Below are positions 15,636-21,494 of a stretch of 22,988 nt of DNA, piece after piece (position 1 is the first letter of the stretch; each line of letters opens with the position of its first letter). The stretch covers positions 1-22,988 of the forward strand of contig JAZDHC010000092.1 of assembly GCA_043806395.1 (NCBI GenBank). Reading direction: 5' to 3'. The position numbers were made by a program, and so were the translations under genes. This DNA comes from CG2-30-40-21 sp043806395. Its GTDB lineage: Bacteria > UBA9089 > CG2-30-40-21. A model generated the notes under the pieces. It was not told the DNA's origin, ran no database searches, and saw nothing but the letters and a program-made list of their open reading frames with translations.

Positions 15636-15668
15636 TCAAAATATTGCAAAATGTAGGAGATAAGAGAA

Positions 15669-15986
15669 ATGGAGAGATTATTAGTGAAAAAAGGGAGATT
15701 CCCACAGGAAATAATGGGAGATATAGAAAAGATAGAGTCCATCCTGATTCATTATGGTGCTGTGAAAATCATCTTATATGGCTCTTTAGCAAGGGGAGAC
15801 TACAGAGTTGATTCAGATATAGATATATGTTATGAGGGAATTCCTGATGAAAGTTATTTCCGTACAGTTGCTGAATGTCTCATGGAAACTCAAAGAAGAG
15901 TAAGTATACTCGATTTTAAAAGTATTAAAGGATACTTCAAACAAAGAATCTTAAAGGAAGGTAAATTACTCTATGAACTTAAATGA
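15669..15986 (+). CDS. MNT-type minimal nucleotidyltransferase (antitoxin of MNT-HEPN pair)
   Basis: 105 residues. The polymerase-beta-like core is clear: ILYGSLARGDYRVDSDIDI, that is GS-x10-DxD, with a third acidic residue in RVSILDF. In MNT-HEPN modules the nucleotidyltransferase neutralises its HEPN partner, in studied cases by adding AMP to the Tyr near the HEPN motif. SD GGAG (15656-15659) before ATG 15669. It overlaps the HEPN gene by 14 bp, a tight two-gene unit. It is inserted between the MvhD fusion and flxB just after a MITE-like element. Confidence 0.9.
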   Translation: MERLLVKKGRFPQEIMGDIEKIESILIHYGAVKIILYGSLARGDYRVDSDIDICYEGIPDESYFRTVAECLMETQRRVSILDFKSIKGYFKQRILKEGKLLYELK

Positions 15987-16431
15987 ATTAAGGAATGAGT
16001 TAAACTTTGGATTGGAAAACTTAGAGAGTATTTACCAATGTATATCAGAATTTTCTCGACAAGAAATTGAGGAACGAGTAAAGATCTCGGCTTTAACTTA
16101 TGAGTGTTTAGGATATTACAATGCAATTGAGCATTTAATCATTAGATTGTTAAAGCACTTGAAGATTGAAATTCCATCCGGACCATTTTCACATAGAGAT
16201 ACCTTGAAAGCACTTCTTTCAATAACAGGAGAAAAAGATGTAGATAAAAATACAATTAAAGTCATAGAAAATCTTATGGCATTTCGACATATAGCCACGA
16301 AAATATATGGTTTTTTGATAGACTGGAGTAAACTAAAGTCTATTATCATTGAGATAGAAACAAGTCATAATAAAATTAAAAGATTTTTTGCCAATATTCT
16401 TGATACAATACAAGCAGGTGACATCGACTAA
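15973..16431 (+). CDS. HEPN/HepT-like protein (toxin of MNT-HEPN pair)
   Basis: 152 residues, all-alpha, of the HepT-like group (GLENLESIYQ, YECLGYYNAIEHLIIRLLKH, PSGPFSHRDTL). The usual catalytic motif is R-x4-H-x-Y; here it reads RHIATKIYGF, so Lys stands in place of the His while Arg and Tyr are kept. Either this subgroup uses a different residue or the RNase is inactive. The Tyr that would be modified by the partner is present. GGAAGG (15956-15961) precedes ATG 15973. The strongest context evidence is the overlapping MNT gene. Confidence 0.8.
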   Translation: MNLNELRNELNFGLENLESIYQCISEFSRQEIEERVKISALTYECLGYYNAIEHLIIRLLKHLKIEIPSGPFSHRDTLKALLSITGEKDVDKNTIKVIENLMAFRHIATKIYGFLIDWSKLKSIIIEIETSHNKIKRFFANILDTIQAGDID

Positions 16432-16501
16432 CATTGTGTATCTGATATTTTGACAACTAACAAGATCGCAACGACAGATTACAGGAGGAAATAAAATAAA
16501 T

Positions 16502-17500
16502 ATGCAATATACCATAAACAACCTAAACGCATTTATAGACGAGCTAATCAAAGATTCCCTTGTCTATGCCCCCAAAAGGGTAAATAAAACCACCACCCTG
16601 TATGGCTCAATAGCCTCCTTTGAAGAATATGACAACGAGGCATTGCTTACAAATACAACGGCAAAGGGTATAATCTACTCACAGTCAGAGAAAATGTTCG
16701 ACATTAAGAAGGGGACAGATGGGGCTTCCTTGACAGAAGAAGACATGGCAAAAAAGACCATCATCTTTGGATGCAGACCCTGTGATGCAAGGGGATTTAG
16801 TTTGCTGGATAAATTATTTAATTGGGATGGCTACAAGGATGAGTATTATTTTAGAAAAAGGAATAATACGACAGTTATTTCCATCTCTTGTGGACAGCCT
16901 GAGACAACCTGCTTTTGTACCTCATTTAAGGATGGGGGACCGGATAGCTCGACGGGTAGTGATTTATTGCTAACCTTAATAAAGGATAAATATCTGGTGG
17001 ATGTGATTACAGAGAAGGGTAAAGGGATAATAGAAAATTATTCGTCATACTTCCATCAGATTGCGGATGGAGATATTGCCGAAAAAAATGAAAGCAGGAT
17101 GCCAAAAAAGATAGACATAGAGGCGATTAAGCAAAGACTGGCTTCCTCCTTTGAATCCCCTTACTGGAACACGGTTCATTTGCCCTGCCTGAAGTGTGGA
17201 GTCTGTACCTTTGTTTGTCCTACCTGCTATTGCTTTGACATAACAGAGAAGGAATTTGATCATACCTGTGGCGAAAGGAATCGAACATGGGATACCTGTA
17301 TGTCTGAAATATTTACCAGAATGGCGGGCGGGGCAAATCCAAGGCTTGACCCAAAACGAAGGTTCAGGCAAAGGATAATGCATAAATTCAAATACCATGT
17401 GGATAATTTCAATGAGGAGCTTTGTACTGGTTGTGGTCGATGTATAAAATATTGCCCGGCAGGGGTTGATGTCAGAAAGGTTCTGGAAGAGGTGAAATAA
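16502..17500 (+). CDS. flxB: 4Fe-4S dicluster protein, FlxB / sulfhydrogenase-beta / AsrA-like
   Basis: 332 residues. N-terminal region with IIFGCRPCDARGFSLLDKLF and VISISCGQPETTCFCTSF, hallmarks of the HydB/AsrA/FlxB family, then two ferredoxin motifs: CLKCGVCTFVCP (Cys229, 232, 235, 239; followed by a TCYCFD segment) and CTGCGRCIKYCPAGVD (Cys308, 311, 314, 318). It accepts electrons from the FAD/NAD-binding partner FlxA and passes them toward the MvhD protein and HdrA. AGGAGG (16483-16488) lies 13 bases before ATG 16502, a long spacing with no better start. AsrA or a soluble hydrogenase beta subunit look alike in sequence; hdr neighbours favour FlxB. Confidence 0.85.
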   Translation: MQYTINNLNAFIDELIKDSLVYAPKRVNKTTTLYGSIASFEEYDNEALLTNTTAKGIIYSQSEKMFDIKKGTDGASLTEEDMAKKTIIFGCRPCDARGFSLLDKLFNWDGYKDEYYFRKRNNTTVISISCGQPETTCFCTSFKDGGPDSSTGSDLLLTLIKDKYLVDVITEKGKGIIENYSSYFHQIADGDIAEKNESRMPKKIDIEAIKQRLASSFESPYWNTVHLPCLKCGVCTFVCPTCYCFDITEKEFDHTCGERNRTWDTCMSEIFTRMAGGANPRLDPKRRFRQRIMHKFKYHVDNFNEELCTGCGRCIKYCPAGVDVRKVLEEVK

Positions 17501-17508
17501 GGGAAATT

Positions 17509-17529
17509 TTACCATGGAGACACGGAGAA
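17509..17529 (+). repeat. Short dispersed repeat copy (ACCATGGAGACACGGAGAAA)
   Basis: A partial copy of the ACCACAGAGACACGGAGAACAC family found at 9139, 15430, 15581-15613 (minus) and 19655, immediately after the flxB stop codon. Confidence 0.6.
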
Positions 17530-17559
17530 ATGCTTATTCAGTTAAAAACCAATACCGCC

Positions 17560-17602
17560 TTGCAAATGAAAGATACGGATATAGAGTTTAAGACGATATG
17601 AG
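17560..17602 (+). repeat. Direct repeat copy 1 with coding-like divergence
   Basis: Matches 17890-17932 at most positions. In frame both copies encode LQMKDT-x-x-x-FKTI then stop (ATG 17566, stop 17599-17601 here). Differences fall mostly on third positions. Directly upstream of the SD of the dinD-like gene. See the second copy. Confidence 0.7.
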
Positions 17603-17623
17603 CCGTTTGTTTTAGGAGGGAGC

Positions 17624-17899
17624 ATGTCAGAGAAAAGCTTAATACCAATGGGAAGCACGACTTTTGAAGGCTTGAAGAAAATAAATGAATATGGAGCGGA
17701 GTATTGGAGCGCGCGGGAAATTCAACCTCTTTTAGGATATACGCAGTGGAGGAGATTTGAAGATGCGGTTAAAAGGGCGATAATTTCTTGTGAACAATCA
17801 GGAAATATTCCCGAAAACCATTTTGCCGGCGCCGGCAAAATGGTTGACCTTGGGTCAGGAAGTTCAAGGGAGATTCCGGACTATCATCTCTGCAGATGA
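17624..17899 (+). pseudogene. dinD: dinD-like gene, C-terminally truncated
   Basis: 91 residues against about 275 for DNA-damage-inducible protein D. SD AGGAGG lies just before ATG 17624. The visible start of the DinD/BRO-like domain is good: EYWSAREIQPLLGYTQWRRF, AVKRAIISCEQSG, and HFAGAGKMVDLGSGSSREIP. Similarity ends at DYHLxR, where relatives continue with RYACYLI; here a stop follows and a second copy of the repeat seen upstream begins. The gene is therefore broken at the repeat. It contains a 30-bp perfect palindrome in the HFAGAGKM codons. In E. coli, DinD is LexA-regulated and inhibits RecA; no LexA box was identified here. Confidence 0.78.
17816..17845. repeat. Perfect 30-bp palindrome inside the dinD remnant
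   Basis: Arms 17816-17830 and 17831-17845 are exact reverse complements without spacer; centre GCCGGCGCCGGC. It covers codons for the N-HFAGAGKMV residues, a conserved stretch of the DinD family. Confidence 0.95.
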
Positions 17900-17932
17900 A
17901 AGATACGGGTGTGGATTTCAAGACAATATAAG
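17890..17932 (+). repeat. Direct repeat copy 2 with coding-like divergence
   Basis: Second copy of the repeat at 17560-17602; about 10 differences in 43 bases. ATG 17896 to stop 17929-17931 reads MKDTGVDFKTI against MKDTDIEFKTI in copy 1. It begins exactly where dinD similarity ends and overlaps the SD of the next gene. Confidence 0.7.
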
Positions 17933-17941
17933 GAGGAAAAT

Positions 17942-19138
17942 ATGGAAATAGTATCCGTCAAGCTGAAAAATTTCAAAGCTTTTAAGGAAATTGAAATGAA
18001 AGATATTCCCTCAATGTGTGTTATTGTCGGGGCTAATGGTACGGGAAAATCAACACTTTTTGATGTATTCGGATTTCTTAAAGATTCACTTATGGATAAT
18101 GTCCAAGTCGCTTTAAGTAAACGCGGTGGCTATAGCGAAGTTCATACTCGTAATTCGGATGGACCAATTGAAATTGAGATTAAATTTCGATTCCAGATGA
18201 AAATGGGTGAAGTAAGTAAGGAACCGATTGCTACTTACACTTTAGTCATTAATGAAGTAAATGGACAGCCTATTGTTGAACATGAAGTGATCCGTTATCG
18301 GAGAGGTCGCCGTGGGCAACCGTGGAAATTTCTTGAGTTTTCTAATGGATCAGGCAAAGCCGTTACCAATGAATTTGACGATGTGCAAGAAGAGTCAAAA
18401 TTGGAAAGAGAAGAGCAAACACTTGCCAAACCCAATATACTTGCCATAAAAGGGCTTGCTCAATTCAAGAAATATCCAGCAGTTATGGCGCTCGGACAGA
18501 TGATTGAAAATTGGCATGTTTCGGATTTTCACATTAGTGCCGCTCGTCAAACTCCTGACGCAGGATATGCAGAACATTTGTCACGAGAAGGTGAAAATTT
18601 AGCTCTTGTAACACAATATTTATATCAAAATCATCGTGAAAAATTCAATGTAATTTTAGAAAGATTAGCTAATTGTGTCCTTGGGATAAAAAAAGTTGAA
18701 GCAAAAACAACAGAAGAGGGTCGTGTATTGTTAAAATTTCAGGATGGCTCGTTCAAAGATCCTTTTCTTGCCAGATATGTATCTGATGGAACGATAAAGA
18801 TGTTTGCCTATCTTGTTCTTCTCCACGACCCCAATCCTCATCCTCTATTATGCGTGGAAGAACCAGAGAATCAATTATATCCCAAATTGCTTATGGAGCT
18901 TGCGGAAGAGTTTAGGACATATACTAATCATGGAGGACAGGTTTTTGTCTCCACTCATTCTCCAGATTTTCTCAATGCTGTCAAAATAGATGAAGTTTTT
19001 TGGTTATTTAAGCAGAATGGATATACCTATGTCCAACGAGCAAAGGATAACGAACAAGTTTCTGAGTACATGGAGAAAGGAGACCAAATGGGTTATTTAT
19101 GGAAACAGGGTTTCTTTGAAGGGGTTGATCCACAATGA
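17942..19138 (+). CDS. AAA15-family ABC-class ATPase (second copy of this type)
   Basis: Start ATG 17942 is preceded by AAGGAGG (17930-17936). 398 residues: Walker A GANGTGKST (30-38), signature VSDGTIKMFAYL, Walker B LLCVEEPENQLYP and switch VSTHSPDFL, all intact. N-terminal EIVSVKLKNFKAFKEIEM is typical of RecF/OLD-like ATPases. It is a different subgroup from the ATPase at 12376 (longer, His switch kept). Overlaps the following DUF4276-like gene by 4 bp, the same architecture as the first pair, but that partner is truncated. A defence or DNA-maintenance role is inferred from this arrangement; the ATPase alone may be non-functional without its partner. Confidence 0.88.
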   Translation: MEIVSVKLKNFKAFKEIEMKDIPSMCVIVGANGTGKSTLFDVFGFLKDSLMDNVQVALSKRGGYSEVHTRNSDGPIEIEIKFRFQMKMGEVSKEPIATYTLVINEVNGQPIVEHEVIRYRRGRRGQPWKFLEFSNGSGKAVTNEFDDVQEESKLEREEQTLAKPNILAIKGLAQFKKYPAVMALGQMIENWHVSDFHISAARQTPDAGYAEHLSREGENLALVTQYLYQNHREKFNVILERLANCVLGIKKVEAKTTEEGRVLLKFQDGSFKDPFLARYVSDGTIKMFAYLVLLHDPNPHPLLCVEEPENQLYPKLLMELAEEFRTYTNHGGQVFVSTHSPDFLNAVKIDEVFWLFKQNGYTYVQRAKDNEQVSEYMEKGDQMGYLWKQGFFEGVDPQ

Positions 19139-19311
19139 GTCATCTTGTTTTATTTCTGGAGGAACCTTCTGCCAAAGAAATGCTTAATGGATTGCTTCCG
19201 CGTTTACACGAAGGCATTGACTACCGTTGCATTGTATTTGAAGGTAAACAAGATTTGGAAAGAAATCTTGTAAGAAAAATAAAGGGATACCTTTGGCAGT
19301 TTTTCCGATGA
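19135..19311 (+). pseudogene. Truncated DUF4276-like partner of the AAA15 ATPase
   Basis: 58 residues from ATG 19135 (overlapping the ATPase stop). It opens SHLVLFLEEPSAKEMLNGLL and continues with RCIVFEGKQDLERNLVRKIKGY, the N-terminal signature of DUF4276 proteins that accompany AAA15 ATPases. It stops at 19309-19311, far short of the roughly 200 residues expected, so the acidic and His/Glu sites are missing. The break lies after KGYLWQFFR, within the first domain. Confidence 0.75.
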
Positions 19312-19315
19312 GGTG

Positions 19316-19456
19316 ATGAAAATGCAGGGAAAAAAGACTGTGGAAGAACATTTTCTAAATGAGCAAAGACTAAAAGATAAGGGCATAAAGGCACATTTTA
19401 AGAAATTTGAAGATGTGGAATGCAGACAAGTTGCTTCTGTAAGTGATTTGGATTAA
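19316..19456 (+). CDS. Small ORF of unknown origin, possibly a gene remnant
   Basis: 46 codons from ATG 19316 (or 44 from ATG 19322, with GAGG at 19310-19313). Lys/Glu-rich: KKTVEEHFLNEQRLKDKG, then AHFKKFEDVECRQ. I do not recognise it. The frame remains open upstream only to 19283, so it may be the 3' end of a gene whose front was lost in the same event that truncated the DUF4276 gene, or a chance ORF. It ends three bases before a repeat element. Confidence 0.35.
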   Translation: MKMQGKKTVEEHFLNEQRLKDKGIKAHFKKFEDVECRQVASVSDLD

Positions 19457-19458
19457 AG

Positions 19459-19617
19459 TTGATGCCCTCGTAAAAAGTCTAAAAAACAGTTCTCGTGTCA
19501 TTCCCGTGCAAACGGGAATCCAGCTTTTTCAAGTAGTTATGTGTTTTCTGGATTCCTGCTGGAGTTTACCCTCGTGAAAACGGGGGCAGGAATGACGACT
19601 TTTTACGAGGGCGTCAA
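19459..19617. mobile_element. MITE-like palindromic element, 159 bp
   Basis: Terminal inverted repeats of 21 bp with one mismatch, 19459-19479 (TTGATGCCCTCGTAAAAAGTC reads inward) and 19597-19617. Inside is a second inverted pair, GTCATTCCCGTGCAAACGGG...ATCCAG and its counterpart CTGGATTCC...GGAATGAC. This GTCATTCCCG type element is widespread in environmental genomes. No coding capacity. Confidence 0.85.
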
Positions 19618-19636
19618 AGTTGTGATGTTACAATTT

Positions 19637-19675
19637 TGGGCATGGTTCAAAATGTTCACCACAGAGACAATAAAG
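19637..19675 (+). repeat. Dispersed repeat copy upstream of flxA
   Basis: GGGCATGGTTCAAAATGTTCACCACAGAG-type sequence (given in part) matches the copy at 9122-9168, and its reverse complement matches 11925-11948. It lies just upstream of the flxA ribosome-binding site as the other plus copy lies just upstream of the antitoxin gene. Confidence 0.75.
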
Positions 19676-19709
19676 GTCACAGTGAAATAAGAAAAAAAGG
19701 AAGGAAAAA

Positions 19710-20537
19710 ATGGAAAATATTTATTTACCCCATATTGCTAAGGTTGTAGAAGTAAAGGATGAAACTCCGGATGTCAAGAGTTTCAGGTTTGAGTTTGTTG
19801 AACCTGAGATACGGGAAAATTTCACCTGGAAGACAGGACAATTTCTCATCCTGTCAGTTTTTGGGGTAGGTGAAGCAGTATTTACCTTTGCCAATCCACA
19901 GACTCGAAAAGAATTCGTTGAGTGTAGCATTAAAAAGACAGGGCTGGTTACAGAGGCTATCCATGAGTTAGAGGCAGGGGATACAGTAGGAATACGGGGG
20001 CCTTATGGGAACTGGTTTCCGTTTGAAGATTTCAAGGGAAAGAACCTATTGTTTATAGCCGGAGGCATTGGCATTGCTGCCTTACGGTCACCAATTGAGT
20101 ATAGTTTTGATACGAGGCAGGATTATAAAAAAATAACCATACTTTATGGGGCAAGAAGTCCAATGGACATCTGCTATCTCGACAAACTTAGCTATTGGAA
20201 GGATGTGCCTGATACAGAGCTTGTTTTAACAGCTGACAGAGGGAATGAAAATTGGCAGCATAAAGTAGGTTTTATCCCTGCAATCCTCAAAGAAATGCAC
20301 CCATCATCGCAAAATACAATCGCTATCATCTGTGGACCACCAATTATGATAAAGTTTGTCCTGAAAGAGTTGACAGAGCTTGGGTTTACACCTGACCAGA
20401 TTGTGACTACTCTGGAGATGAAGATGAAGTGTGGGCTTGGAAAATGTGGCAGGTGCAATATTGGGAATATCTATGTTTGCAAGGATGGACCGGTGTTTTC
20501 GTATGAACAGATAGAAGGGTTGCCGGATGAATATTAA
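19710..20537 (+). CDS. flxA: FAD/NAD(P)-binding oxidoreductase, FlxA / AsrB / sulfhydrogenase-gamma-like
   Basis: 275 residues of the ferredoxin-NADP reductase superfamily: an FAD-binding beta-barrel (WKTGQFLILSVFGVGEAVFTF, GIRGPYGNWFP), a pyridine-nucleotide domain (LLFIAGGIGIAALRSPI at about 113-129, ICGPPIMIKFVLKEL) and a C-terminal [2Fe-2S] motif CGLGKCGRCNIG...YVCKDGP (Cys241, 246, 249, 257). It should oxidise NAD(P)H and feed FlxB. The usual R-x-Y/F-S type FAD loop is replaced by AVFTFANPQ, which is unusual. SD GGAAGG (19699-19704) before ATG 19710. It ends the plus-strand region, three bases from the opposing TPR gene. Confidence 0.88.
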   Translation: MENIYLPHIAKVVEVKDETPDVKSFRFEFVEPEIRENFTWKTGQFLILSVFGVGEAVFTFANPQTRKEFVECSIKKTGLVTEAIHELEAGDTVGIRGPYGNWFPFEDFKGKNLLFIAGGIGIAALRSPIEYSFDTRQDYKKITILYGARSPMDICYLDKLSYWKDVPDTELVLTADRGNENWQHKVGFIPAILKEMHPSSQNTIAIICGPPIMIKFVLKELTELGFTPDQIVTTLEMKMKCGLGKCGRCNIGNIYVCKDGPVFSYEQIEGLPDEY

Positions 20538-20540
20538 ATC

Positions 20541-21494
20541 TCATGGATTAATGTTATCAAGCGACACGCTCAGGTCCCGCAGGGTTTGTGGTGCATCGCC
20601 CAATGCCTCTCGTAGGCGACGGCAAAGTTCCAGACTTTCCGCATAGGCTGTGCGTGCCTCTTCCAGTCGCCCCAGATCTTTATCCACCTGCCCGGAATAA
20701 TTGATCGCAATGCTGTAGCGGCGTAATGCGTTGGGTTCTTTTCTTTTCTTACCACCACTCCGCAGCAATTCCAACACCTGATCAATGATTTGCCGTGCTG
20801 CAACATAATCCATACGCTCAAGTGCCATATCAACGGCAGCGAATCCGGCTTCTGGAGCCAGCCGCTTTTTGTCTTTCGTGGCTTTCCACAATCGTTGCCA
20901 TTCTGTTTCTGCCGCAGATGGTTCGTGGCTGATAATGTCTTGCGGCAAGTCTGTGGTCACCTGTTCTTTCCCGCGTCCCGTAACAATCTCAGACACAGGC
21001 GTAGGCAAATCAGCGGTGAAGGAACGCACACTCCACAGGTCGGGTGCCATACCAGAGATGTCCATTCGTAATTCTGCGGGCAAGATCAACACCAGCGGAC
21101 AGGCTACATCGTGTTCCAGCAGAAATCGCCTTTCGTTGAGCCGAGACAGGGTTTGCCACACGGCACGACGCTGTTCCTTGCGTTGCTCTTTATCACTGCC
21201 CACATCTCGCCACATTTCTATCCATAGCGGAGGGTGTCTGCCATCGAGTGGACGACTGGAAAGCACAGCAGTAAGTATTGCCTCAATCTGCCCTGGTGAT
21301 TGCAAAACAAATTTCCGCAAAGGCAGGGTATTGATACTCAGGAACTCTTGCAGGCGTGTGTGGAGTGCATCAACTGGCGCGGGATGGCGAGTGAACAGGA
21401 CGGCCAGCGTGAAACCTTCCGTCCATTCCAGATGGGGACGCAGCTTACGCCAGATAGTATCCAGCGAGGTTTGGTAGTCGGCTTTAGTCGTCAT
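20541..21494 (-). pseudogene. TPR protein with unknown N-domain, probably C-terminally truncated
   Basis: Start chosen at the ATG at 21494, overlapping the upstream ATPase stop by 11 bp; 317 residues. Residues 1-200 form an alpha/beta region (SLDTIWRKLRPHLEW, GFTLAVLFTRHP, FVLQSP, CPLVLILPAELR, APDLWSVRSFTADL) resembling P-loop-like domains without Walker motifs (my inference, possibly an inactive STAND-type fold). From about 215 there are TPR-like helices, including KDLGRLEEARTAYAESLELC and RDLSVSLDNI. The protein stops in mid-repeat at NP, right at the junction with flxA, whereas relatives carry more TPR units, so the C-terminus was probably lost. G+C-rich compared with the redox genes. Probably works with the upstream NTPase. 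Confidence 0.65.

Noticed and set aside
16450..16480. Promoter for flxB beginning TTGACA at 16450
   Set aside because: No acceptable -10 box at 16-18 bases spacing.
20869..21477. Plus-strand 202-residue ORF opposite the TPR gene
   Set aside because: Antisense shadow of a G+C-rich coding gene, Ser/Arg-rich with no domain features or SD.
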